Of a stretch of 64,000 bases of DNA, positions 53,561 to 64,000 are shown piece after piece. Source of the stretch: Stratiolaelaps scimitus (Eukaryota > Arthropoda > Arachnida > Mesostigmata > Laelapidae); the NCBI GenBank assembly GCA_019614645.1, contig JABWDB010000005.1, forward strand, positions 1,086,001 to 1,150,000. The letters run 5' to 3'. The notes below the pieces were generated by a model. The model did not search any database. It was not told the origin of the DNA and worked only from the letters and a program-made list of their open reading frames with translations. Position numbers and translations under genes: made by a program. How positions within the stretch are numbered: the first letter of the stretch is position 1; each line of letters begins with the position of its first letter.

Positions 53561-55700
53561 CGTTCCAACACAGTAACTAGCACTAGCAGCAGAAACACTG
53601 AATACATATCACATGTAAATAACCAGTAGCATGGTCGAGCTTAAAAAAAGTCGCCACCGTCACCACGATCATCGCTAATCTCCACCATCTGGTCGATGGA
53701 CGGACCGCGCTCGATGGCTGGTCAAGAGACGACATCACTCGCCCGTGCCCGCGATTGAGAGACACACAGAGAGCGAGAGAGAGAGACAGAGAGAAAAAAC
53801 TCCTAGGCGCAATAGTACACTGTCCACGTTGCGCTGTGCTAAGGTGTAAAGTTCCGCCGTGTGACGCGAGCGCACACAAACAGCCAGTCAGCCAGCCATC
53901 GATTGATCTATGGAGATATTACATATACCGGTATGGTACACATAAAGGCGGATTTGTACGTTTGCTGACAGTATCGTTATCTCGCTAATTGTCGACTTAA
54001 TGTTGGCGTGTTTGGTCGTGTGCAGACGTATCGATCTATCGATATGTCCATGATATAGGAGCCTACCTATCAGCGGATATACAACACGACCAATAATACA
54101 TTGATAATTATAACAATAATAACAACAGACATTGCTTCTTTGGGAATGGCTCATTCATCTTGTTCATCGTCATCACACCATGAGAAGATCGCTGTTGTTG
54201 TTGTTGTTGTGGTGCTGTCGCTGCTGCTGCTCTCGCTGCCGCCAGAAGAGAGATGCTCAACTATATCACGTTGGAGCCGAGGTTTTCGGACAGACTCTCA
54301 GCCAACATTTAACAACATCCGTTGCACATTGGCATCACATTGGAGCCACACGATAGCTTGTTCGGATAAGATCTATTTGACACAAGGCGACGACAATGAG
54401 CTGTGGTGTCTACGACGAGAGACTCATGGCCGAACGGCAGCAGCTGCAGCAGCACCACTGGTATCCCGATCGAGCATCGGCATTTCCCAAGATCACATCG
54501 ATGCAAAATCAAATAATTGTTCCATCATCACCAACAGCATAATCATTATGTTAATGATAACAATAACAGCAGATGCTCATCATGTACGTGTCGCGAGCGA
54601 CACTGGTGAGTGACCCTTGCCGCTATCATCAGGTGATCCCCGCATCGAACACGAGATACCATCCGATGACGGCTGAAGCGACCTCAATCCAGTGAAGAAT
54701 CTGAGCAGAGGGACGGGTTCGACAATTGACGATGTGTCGCTGTTCACTGTTGCCCACCCAATCGTCCATAGTGAATCTGATACATCTGATCGGACGGCAA
54801 CAATAGCGATGACAGCCGGTCTTAGGCGACCTTACGCTTACGTTCACAATAATAATAACAATAATAATAATCATCATCATATATATCACCTATTGGAGAA
54901 TCCATATGCTAGAACATAGCGAAGCATTTTCAGTAAACGCAGCAAGGAGCATGCAATGAATGCCCCCATGAAAAAACAACCGTGTTATCAATTTTTGTTC
55001 TTGTTGTCGCGAGGGCAGCTACGAGGTAGAAGCACAAGGCGAGGGCATTTCGTCTCTGCTGCCGGTAGTCGCCGCTGCCCAACTCATTATGATGAAGGCT
55101 CATTGTGAAGATCATTTATTGAGTTACGTCTCTGTTGCGCTCAACGCTTTGGCACAATTCTACTTGTTGGTAGCTTTTTTTTTCCGCCACGTGCGGGACC
55201 CCCTCTCGCTCGACGCTGTCGCTGCCTACCCAGAGAACGATCGGTTGTTGCTATATTCGATTTTTACCGTGTTCACCCGGCGTTTCGCATTGAGCCGCCA
55301 CCACCGCCTACAGCGACTACGGGGCGCTTCGATGCGTCGACGAGCGCCTACCTGGCGCCTACCTTCACGCCATTCGTTGAAGGTTCATGAAGTTTCACCC
55401 GTCTCGGTTTTCCCATTGAAAAGTGTGCGCGCGCGCGTATCTCGGCCACCCTGACAGTGAGTCGGCAGTGAGTGGGTTGATATTCTAGTGTACGTGTATC
55501 TCGAACCTCTGCTTGTCCCCGCCCGTGTAGCCGTATGTGGGGAGGCGCTACTCAGGCCACGGTATATAGGTGGCCGCTACTACCATTCTTTTGACCAGGT
55601 CGGCCTGTACCATGGCTCATTTGGTGGCGCTGACACCGCACGGTATCCCTGCTAGCGAAACATGTCGCCACGATTCTATCCTGTATGCGTGCTCTACGTA
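53561..55700. other. Mixed stretch without a supported gene
   Basis: AG run near 53768-53795, GTT/CTG runs near 54190-54240, an AAT patch near 54847-54870. The plus frame 55089-55454 (121 codons, MMKAHCEDHLLSYVSVALNA then LAQFYLLVAFFFRHV) has a possible membrane segment but crosses a T-run and becomes Arg-rich; I do not trust it. Confidence 0.35.
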
Positions 55701-57400
55701 CGCTTCTCTTGTGACGATTCATGCAGCGGCAGCAGCAGCAGCGGCAGCAACAGTTAACGATCGCTATTTGGTTGGCATTTGAATCAATGGTAGGTACCAA
55801 ATATTGGCAACAACATTTAATAACGAGTGGCGGCCGCCTGTCCGCGGCGGTGGCGGCAGCGGCCGCAGCAATAACAACAACAACAACACCGACTACCACT
55901 ACTACTACTACGATATAACGAACCAATCGCCAATCAACGATCATCAACAGTGATAATTCCAGGCAGACAGCCATCTGCATAAACACATATGCAGATAGAT
56001 ATTATATTATAAATAATAGATGGACGACGACGGCGGCGGCGGCAGCGGCGGCCACCGCCGTTGCTGCTCCTGTTGCTGTTGTTGTTGATGATGTTGTTGT
56101 TGTCTAGCTGTCTGCTTTCAAAAGCGGCCAGCAGCATCAACAGCTACGGCGGCAGCAGCAACAGCGGCGGCGGCGGCGGCAATGGCCGCAAAGCATCGCA
56201 GAGGCGGTCAGCAGCGGAAAAGCCAGCGCCTAACTGCGCTGCGCTGTAGCAACGCCAATGATGACGTCGCCGTCGCCGCTGCCGCCGCTGCCGCCGTCGT
56301 CTGTCCACCCGTCCGTTCACTGTTGGCGTCACGATCGTCGTTGTCTGTTTGTGAGCCCCTCCAAGCGGCCGTTCGTTGGCTTACCGTCCGCGATCCGCGA
56401 TTGCTTTCTACCGCAGCCGACGGTCGCGACGGCGCTGGTTGTTGCTGCTGCTGCTGCTACTACAGCAGCCGCCGCCGCCGCCACCGCCGCCGTGACACGC
56501 TGCCATACGGCGAACACTGCCGGCGGCGTTCACCAGCGCGACCAGACAGAGGGGCGAATAGACAGACAGACAGACAGCGGTGGTGGTAACGACGGTCGGC
56601 AACGCACGCACGAGTCTACGCGTCGGCGGCGGCGGCGGCGGCGGCGCTCGTACCGGCCCCGCGTTCGCGTCAGCGGCGGGCCCGGCCATCGCGTCTGGCT
56701 TCGCCGAGTCTCGTCTGGCGTCTGGAGTCTGAGCCGCGTGATTACTACGACGACCGTCGAGCATCGGCGGCTGACAGCCACCAACGAATCGACCGTCCAA
56801 CCGACAGAGCAACGAACCATCGAACAGACGAATGAGGGAATGAACGCGTGGACTGTTGAAGAGATCCGGTCACCACTCAGCAAGCAGCCAGCCAGCCGAC
56901 GCGTCTAGGGGTTTGACTCCGGTGGCTCTCATTTGAGTCGAATACAGCCGACACGCGAACACGCCAGCTGCTACTGGTAACAGCACCCTGATGGCTTCTG
57001 CGGTGCCGACTCCGGTAACGGCGACACCAGCAGCAGCAGCAGCAGTGACAACAGCAACAGCGGGCAGATATTTATTTACATGGCAATGTGACGCAGACCA
57101 ACGGCATCGGAGTGCCACCAGCGTCGGAGTTCTCCACCGGCGGCTGGAGAAGCAGAGGAGGCTTCGGCGGCGCCGGCGGCGGCGGTGGTTAGTTGCTCGG
57201 CCCTCACTGTGGCTAACACAGACGCAGCGAGACGCGATAGAAAACAACAAACGAAAAAGATGAAGTCGATGAAAACAAAATGAAGGAGATGACCAGCAGA
57301 AGCAGATATCGCCCACCTACTCGACGTCTACCTCGCTTGCTACTGCTGCTGCTGCTTGAAATGAGTGACTCCGCTTACAATGACGCATTGCTGCGGTGGA
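55701..57400. other. GC-rich triplet-repeat block
   Basis: CAG, CGG, CCG, AAC and ACT triplets in many short runs (55725-55755, 55870-55912, 56030-56110, 56440-56490, 56620-56650). Frames of up to 216 codons exist on both strands and are poly-Ala, poly-Arg or poly-Thr-rich. No gene is supported. Confidence 0.4.
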
Positions 57401-58537
57401 CCAATGGGCCGCGTACCGTTTCAACCTGCCGGCGGAACAGTTCACTGCACTCGCACAGTGCCGTACATAACATAATCATAGCAAAAATGCGATAGTAGCT
57501 GCGAGGATCACTAAAAACTGTTCAGTTATAGGCCAGCGCGGTAGACGAACAGCCGTACGCAGCGTTGTTACACAGGGCAACATGGTGGGCGCAGGCCAAT
57601 GCAAATCGAGCGCGGGGGCACCGTAGCATCTACAGGTGTCATACCGGTAGTGGGCATCCTCACCTCGATAGCGTAACGGTCAGAGCACGTCGAATACTGT
57701 CAAAATATCAGCGATATTTCAAATATTATTCCATCGCCTGATAATACTACAAGGGTTAATGAGCACGCACGAACGGGTCGCTCGGCGAACATTTCGAGTG
57801 GATTTTCTACGGCGAGCCTGTTGAAGACATCGCGAGAAGTCGAATGTATCAGGCTTGGAAACGTGCGCGCGTTCGCTGCTCGGCGCAGTAGAATCGTCTA
57901 CCCGCAAATCATTGTTGTGTCGATGAATTGCCGGCGGAGTGTTGTTGTACTAGCGGAACCGTCTACGCCGATTCGTTGCCGACAAAGGTACCCCATTAAA
58001 AACGTACCACCGGGGGGTACCTGTGCGCCAACCGCAATTCATCCGCGGGAGCATTAGGTGTCCTTCGTTGCCGCGTTTGCATTTAAAGGGATCCGTCTTA
58101 TGAAGCAAATGCCGACAGCAGTAGCACCGTGGACGTTAAGTGTTGACTGTGAATAGTCAGCCCGGATAATTTCTTCGTGGGCTTCGTTGCATCTAGTTTG
58201 TATGTATATACCTGAACGTCTAGATAGCGGATTGGGGGGCTTCAGACGAATTTCTATGTAGCTGCCCCGTCCGTGGTTCAGCTAGAGCCAGCGAGCATTC
58301 GAATTGAGGTCCCCTCGACGGCATGGGGTAGAGTCTTGCTTCAGTTTCTACCGAGGTGCAACCATTCTGGATAAGCGATATCAGAGGCAGACAACACCGC
58401 TATCACAATGCAGGATCACAAGCGAATCGCCTAAGCGCGCCCCACAACACTTTTCGGATTGTTGTATCGCTTTTCCAGATATGCTTGGAGCATAGTGAAA
58501 TCGATTATAACTTCGGATCTATGGATCTACTGTCCCT

Positions 58538-58580
<43 letters not shown>

Positions 58581-58899
58581 GCGGATCTACTGTCCCTTGC
58601 ATATATATATGTTGAATGATATTGCCGTACCACTGTCCCTGTCTCCTGCCCGAATACATTCACCGAAAGATCTACGTTAATTTTATTGCGTTCAACTTTT
58701 TCCAGTCAGGGCAACGCGACTACGCGCGACCCCTTTCACAAGAAGGATCAAGTACCTACTACACAAACAGCTCAATACATATCGGCCGGCCTCCGTGCCA
58801 GCAATCTCGAAGAAGGATGCCTGCTGGATCGCCGTTGGCAGCCACAGCTGACTCACTCCAGAATCAGGCAAAGTCAGGCCAGACGAGGCCAAAGGGGTG
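57401..58899. other. Stretch without a supported gene
   Basis: It holds a 9-base inverted repeat (57986-58022) and the duplicated unit around the TA tract at 58523-58610. A tRNA-like patch near 57668-57700 (AGCGTAACGGTCAGAGCA) is not part of a full tRNA. Confidence 0.4.
58523..58610. repeat. Duplicated 28-base unit around a (TA)n tract
   Basis: GGATCTACTGTCCCTTGC followed by ATATATATAT occurs at 58523 and again at 58583, a spacing of exactly 60 bases, with the TA tract 58541-58578 between. This looks like a tandem duplication or slippage event. Confidence 0.9.
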
Positions 58900-60780
58900 A
58901 ACGTCCAGGCTGAACCGGGATGCCCGCCAACTCAACACGGCGTTTCCTCGGAAACCTCGAACATGCCGGATTCACTGCTGCTACAGCCTTGCTCGATCCC
59001 ATCGTCGTCGTCGTCAACAGCAGCAGATTGTGCTGCTGCTGCTGCTGCGGGCAACAATCCGCCAGCAACCTGGACGGCACTCGAACGGCTAAAAGTTCAT
59101 TTTTTTTGCTTTTGTTTTCCCTTGCTTTTTGCTCTCGTGTGCTTATTGTGGACTCTACTCCTCGACGGTGTTGCGCCGCCGGCAGACATCAACGCTCTCC
59201 ATCAGCGCCTCCCCCCACACGCCACCGTTGCTGCTGGCGTTGCCCGGCCCCTGCCAGCGTTCGCGGTTATTCAACGAGATCTGCCGTGTCGTCGGCCGGT
59301 GGACAAATCTACCAAAGCCTCGCCCAACGGCAGCCAGCCAGCCAGCTGTGGTTCGTTTTTACGAGTTCGGTAACACCGCTACGTCGTCGTCGTCGAAGCA
59401 TTCAACGTGGACACTGGCTGTTGTCCGCGGCGACCTCAAACAAAACCGTCAGAATCGACAACAAGCAACAACTCGACCAGTTGCAGTATCGTCACTATCA
59501 GCATCCGCAGGCCCCGGTCAGCGCGGCCAATAAACATCGGCCATCGTCAGGCTACGGGCCGCTCCGATATATAACAAATATCGCAGCAGCGATAACAACA
59601 GCGTGTTGTGTTGGTGGCATTGGTGCGAGCGCAATACGGATGCTTCTGGACTATTGCCTCCACTCTGGCCTTCTCCATTTCCATCAGATCCGATCCGAGA
59701 TGCCGTTCAGCTGTTCTGGTCGGTTGATCGGTCTGCGTTGTTGTTGTTTGAAAGTCGGTCTGTTTTTGCTGCTGCTGCTGTTGACGACTCTGCTATTGCT
59801 GGCACGTGAGGCCGCCTCTGACCGCGGCAAAGTAACTGTGGCAGAGCCGTCAGAACGGCCAGTGGTCCAACGTGTGTGTGTGCGTGTGTGCCTTGCGGCG
59901 TGTGGTGGCTTATTTCTCGAGGCAGCAGCAGCAACGGCGTTGCTATTGCTGTCGGTGGTGGTGGTCGTGGTGGCGGCCAGTCTGCCCTCAAGCAAGTCGG
60001 CAGGCGGCGGAGACTACGCGAACCGGAGCGAACGAGACAGCGCGCATCAGGAGAAATCGACAGAGAGCTCCTCGGACGCGAAAAACCCAGAGGATGAGAA
60101 GAGCTGTACTGAGAAGGAAACATTGAAGAGGGATGCGGACGATCAGCCCTTGGCGCTTGGCTGCTCCTGCTTCCTTTGCTCCCTCGTACTCACACAGAGA
60201 CACAGAGACACACCACATCCACTAGGACATAGACACACGACATCCACAGGAGACAGTCGTAGCTCTCTGTCATCTCATTGAACAGGCGACCAGTCGCAGC
60301 AGCAGCAGTAGCAGCAGCAGCAACTGCCGCCACAGCAACCGCCCGACTAAAGCCGTCGGAACAGCGTCGCTTCGAGAAGGCAACCAGCAGCAGCAGCAGC
60401 CGCAGTAGCAGCAGCCGCAGAAGAAGAAGAAGCTTACGGATGGGAAAACAGACACGGGGAGGCCATTCGGTTGGGCGGCCGGGCGCTCTGGGTCTATCTG
60501 TCTCTCGATCTGTTCGTTGGTCTGTCTGCCGCCGTGAGGCGCCCGTGCTCTACACACCACCACCACGCGCAGACACAAGCACAGGCGTACAGCACTGGCG
60601 TCGGCGATGCCAATGGCGATATCTGCCTGTCTTCATCGTCGCTGCTGTCCGTGTTCCAGCGCAGTCGACGCAGTGCCGTCGTGAGCGACGAAGCGACTGC
60701 GCGAGTACCAGGCTAGCGGGGAGCACTGGCGAACACTGTGGGCGGGGATTTGCTGCTATGGGCTGCTATGGGATCTAGAC
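58900..60780. other. GC-rich triplet-repeat block with a 453-codon plus-strand frame
   Basis: The plus frame 58920-60281 starts at a real ATG (MPANSTRRFLGNLEHAGF) and has a polar, charged end (RSERDSAHQEKSTESSSDAK), but also poly-Cys, poly-Leu and poly-Val runs that follow the CTG/TGG repeats. Other frames of 130-170 codons overlap it. The length makes it worth a transcript check; I do not call it a gene. Confidence 0.3.
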
Positions 60781-60972
60781 AGATCTATAGTAGGGTAGAC
60801 CTACCACACGTTGCTGTACCGAGTTATCTATACAACGTTGTGGCGGCACCGCTGTGACATGAAGAGGAGACGACATCTTGAGTAGGCTCTGCTGTAGAGA
60901 ATCTGGCAGGGGACTTTGGCGCCATAACCGTCGTCGGAGGGAGTGACTCTTACCAAGCCTTTCGGTACGAAG

Positions 60973-60990
60973 TCAGAGAGAGAGAGAGGG

Positions 60991-61038
<48 letters not shown>
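60973..61038. repeat. (AG)n-(TA)n-(AG)n compound microsatellite
   Basis: An AG run, GGGAGGG, about 27 bases of TA (60994-61020), then about 18 bases of AG. Confidence 0.95.
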
Positions 61039-61500
61039 GAAGGGAGTTGAAGAGTTGTTAGAGAGCGAAATGTGCTCAGAGATCGCTGCGGTGAGACTGA
61101 GCAGAAAGTTCATCGTCCATCCATTAATTTGTCAGTCCGTCGATGGTCAGACGGAGCTATCATATACAATCATCTCGGACACATAAAGTAGACGTGGTCA
61201 ATATAGCGGTCTCGTAAGGACGAATTGACAGACGCTTGTCTGATACGGGCCAATAGTGGGAGGAGGGCATCGGTCGATCGGCTGGTCGACAACAAACACA
61301 CACAAAACGACACACATTGAATGCGTCAAACAAACGCGAGAAGACTTCCTTTTCTCTCTGCTGTCTTTGCTATACTGCTTTGCTTCGCGACGCCTCTCGC
61401 CCTGATGCTCTGTTTCGACTCATATACGAACTTGTACCAGCCCATATATATATATATCTAGGTACTACTGAACCGTTCACCAATGGCAAATCACAACAAC
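61039..61500. other. Stretch without a supported gene
   Basis: Only a short TA run at about 61443-61457 stands out. Confidence 0.4.
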
Positions 61501-62442
61501 AGAAACATAGCTAGCTCCGGCAGTATGATGGCGGCCTACAAGTGTGACGCTGTAGGTTATGCCAGCGGCAGCAGCAGCAGCAGTAGTCGCAACGGGAACC
61601 AGCATCAGATCACACAACATGTGTGTCTGTGTGTGTGTCTAACATGTATCGAGGTATGGCATCGTGCTACCCTTTCGAGTTGTTACTGTTGTCAACATAA
61701 TAAATCGTCGTCGTCGTCATTGTCGTTGTCATCATCATCATCATCGAGACCCATCCAGCCTTGTGTCTTTGTCGTCCGTCCTCTGCTGGTGGAGGTGTGC
61801 TGTGCGCGATCGGCTGACGCTCAATTGTCTCTCATTGATGTGGCACGTCAGTACACGACTCACTGACTGACTCCCTGCCCGTCTGCATGAGTCGTGCCCA
61901 CAGCCTACGGCCTCCTCAGCAGTTCAGTCCAGCCCAGCTGAGCCAACGGGTCGAGCCAGCCCGGTCTATCTCTTTCCGTCTCCGAGCATCTCTCAGATCA
62001 GCCGGCTACGACCAGAGCAGAGGGTCAGCCACGCACGCAGCGGCCGGGCGAGCAAGCCAGCCAGCCAGCCAGCCAAGCAGCCAAACATTCAGGCATCTCT
62101 CCATGCATTCATCCAACCATCCACGCGGGTGGATGACCCTCGTCGCCGCGGTAGCCGCCGCCGCCGCCGCCGTCGTCCGTTGCCACCGTCGCCGCCGCCG
62201 CCGCCACGGGCATCGCCGTGGGCCCTCTTCGTATGATGTTCTGGTCTGCTGTTTGTCGATGCGTTTGTCTGTCTCTGGTAGCTGTAGTAGCAGAATCATT
62301 GTGATGATGATGATGGCGGCCGTATACTACCGACGCATCGTATACCATCATAGCATGCTGGCAGTGGCGTCTGATATCGGCCTTTCGACTGCTCCGTCTG
62401 TTCGCCCTCAGTGTGCGGCAAGCACGAAACACAACGACCAAG

Positions 62443-62477
62443 GCTCTCTCTCTCTCTCTCTCTCTCTCTCGCTCTCT
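62443..62477. repeat. (CT)n microsatellite
   Basis: About 35 bases of CT alternation with one change. Confidence 0.9.
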
Positions 62478-62591
62478 CATTACATTTCTCGCCAGCCAAG
62501 CAGCCAGCGAGCCAGCAAGTTCAGTCGTTCCGATGGCGCGCTACGCGACGCTCGAGTTAAACACACTGAGCACTCTGAGACAAACAGACAG

Positions 62592-62619
62592 ATATATATA
62601 TATATATATATATATATAA
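62592..62619. repeat. (TA)n microsatellite
   Basis: About 28 bases of TA alternation. Confidence 0.9.
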
Positions 62620-63230
62620 TAGATAGCTCAAGCAACGTTGTTCGTTCGTTCGTGCTGCCACGGCTCTTCTATCGATGGCGGCGACGGCTTCGCCTGGCGG
62701 CGGCGGCTCGTTGGGCTGATGCTGTGTGTGGCGGGCTGAGCCTTTTCAGCATCCTGCATGCAGAGTGCCTTTGTCATATACCCCAACACAGCTGCTCACA
62801 CAGCAGGCAATGGCGATCTCGTCTACGGCCGAGACGGTCTCCGCGCTGTTGCCAATGATGCCAGTGGCTGTTTCTATTTCTGCTGATGTCGCTGTCTGCC
62901 TTCTCTCTCTGTCTCTCTCTCTCTTTCAGTTTCTGCCACTGTGGCGTCCGTTTGTCCGCCAGGCCAATACTACCACCACCACCACCGCCATAGCCGCCAC
63001 CACCACGTACAACCGCTGATGTTGTGGCTGCTCTGCGCGCGCAGTCCCACTTCGCTCTGGGGGCCTCGGTCTGTGGCGGCGGCGGCGGCGGCGGCGGCGT
63101 CCGCAGCAGCAGCAGCATCAGCGATGTCGGGTCTCCCACTCCCGTAGTATTCCATTGTGTCGATCTGCCTCTGTCAATCTGTCTGTTGGTCTCGAAGCGC
63201 TGTTGCACTGCATCGTTGATAAGAGTCTAT

Positions 63231-64000
63231 ACAATAATAATAATAATAATAATAATAAATATAATAATAACGATGACTATAACATATACCGCAGGTCGAC
63301 TAGTTGGCCAGTTAACTAATGGAATCTGCGCAGCGAGCGTCACAAACACATTCACGTAATCACTCACGGGTGTACAGACGATACTATACGTGGTGGCTGA
63401 GTAAACGCAGGACAATTATCTCGTATGGAGAATAATGGATGCTGGCCGCTTGTTTGACTGGGATGACTAGCTGTATTCTATCGTCATCTATCGATGTCGT
63501 CAACACAGGGGGGGGGGGGAAGGGTTGAGATGTGTATCTGCGTGTGAGAGTCTGGAGACATATTCTAGACGGACGCTTGTTTCGAGAGTTCAAAAATCTC
63601 TCCTTCCATATATAGATATATATATATATATAGAAGAAATGCCTGTACGTATCAAACGAAAACACACCTATTATGTCTATTAAAACAGCTAATTAGTATT
63701 TGTTATTGTTGTTTTCAATGTCAGTGCGATATTTTTGTTTTTTTGCCGACACTCGGTTAACACGATCATCCATATATGGATGCTGCGCTTGTCGTGCTGT
63801 CGAGTACGAGCCTGCCAGAGGACGAGAACAGAATTAAGAACAATACGAATAGTAGCAGCAATAATAACAACAACAACAGCTCGTCTAAACGAGAGCAAAC
63901 GCACGGAAACTGCCGGTTGTTAAGGGACTCCCCGCCGCCATTACTCGTCCCTGCCCGAGCTGTTCACTTCAGCTCTGCTTCACTTCTACCACAGATAGAT
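63231..64000. other. AT-rich end of the window
   Basis: An AAT run at about 63232-63268, a G-run at about 63507-63518 and a short TA run at 63616-63632. No gene is supported. Confidence 0.4.

Larger units (their letters stand above)
61501..63230. other. GC-rich triplet-repeat block
   Basis: CAG, TCG/TCA, CCG/CGG runs, a CT run at 62443-62477, a TA tract at 62592-62619 and a CGG run at 63077-63100. The plus frame 61887-62858 (323 codons) passes straight through the CT tract (LSLSLSLS) and the TA tract (IYIYIYI), so it is an artefact of repeats. Confidence 0.45.

Noticed and set aside
55089..55454. 121-codon plus-strand frame with a possible membrane segment
   Set aside because: It depends on a T-run for its Phe stretch and turns into an Arg-rich, motif-free tail; no splice or conservation evidence.
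57660..57705. Possible tRNA or tRNA-derived SINE
   Set aside because: AGCGTAACGGTCAGAGCA resembles a D-arm and A box, but no anticodon arm, T-loop or acceptor stem follows at the right spacing.
61887..62858. 323-codon plus-strand frame
   Set aside because: It passes through a CT tract and a TA tract, whose periods do not create stops in this frame. The product is LSLSLS and IYIYIY in those parts.
1..64000. CRISPR arrays, bacterial operons, phage or plasmid features
   Set aside because: The repeats present are microsatellites without spacers, and genes are split by introns, so prokaryotic systems are not expected and none was seen.

Overview
This is eukaryotic DNA, most likely from an animal. 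Coding sequence is split by GT..AG introns, exons are short and far apart, and there are non-LTR retrotransposon remnants and very many simple repeats. No rRNA, clear tRNA, operon or ribosome-binding site is visible. The overall feel (F-box gene, long-intron nuclear-regulator gene, CR1-like LINE remnant, TA and CAG/CGG repeats) suggests an arthropod, perhaps a chelicerate such as a mite; that assignment is a guess.

Layout. 1-2.7 kb is gene-poor and holds a decayed reverse-transcriptase tail on the minus strand. 2.7-3.6 kb is a GC-rich open stretch of doubtful coding value. 4.0-5.4 kb is a plus-strand F-box gene with a clear first coding exon, unclear later exons and poly(A) signals at 5387 and 5411. 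About 5.6-8.65 kb holds coding-like plus-strand exons of an unrecognised gene; some neighbouring exons join in phase, others do not. 8.7-20.8 kb is AT-rich, repeat-rich and has no supported gene. It may partly be the 3' UTR of the next gene.

20.8-35.2 kb (possibly to 37.3 kb) is the best gene in the window. It lies on the minus strand, and four exons joined by three phase-consistent introns encode the last 355 residues of a nuclear-looking protein. That protein has an acidic tract, a basic PKKVR motif, a long helical segment and a C-terminal sumoylation-like motif. I do not recognise the family. Its introns contain an odd plus-strand frame (29845-30690, one in-frame TAG) and a small minus-strand gene candidate with a signal peptide (34.1-34.5 kb).

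37.3-64 kb has no gene I can establish. GC-rich blocks full of CAG/CTG and CGG/CCG triplets alternate with AT-rich spacers carrying TA microsatellites. The GC-rich blocks give long stop-poor frames on both strands that I read mostly as artefacts. They could be 5' exons, UTR or CpG-rich promoter of the minus-strand gene, but nothing visible proves it.

Structure not explained by genes: three copies of one retrotransposon 3' end (about 11.95, 14.0 and 34.5 kb); three strong hairpins, each with a 7-base loop (28.4, 39.2 and 43.25 kb); a possible branched fold at 45.0 kb; and about 25 TA tracts. All calls come from reading the sequence; no database search was possible.
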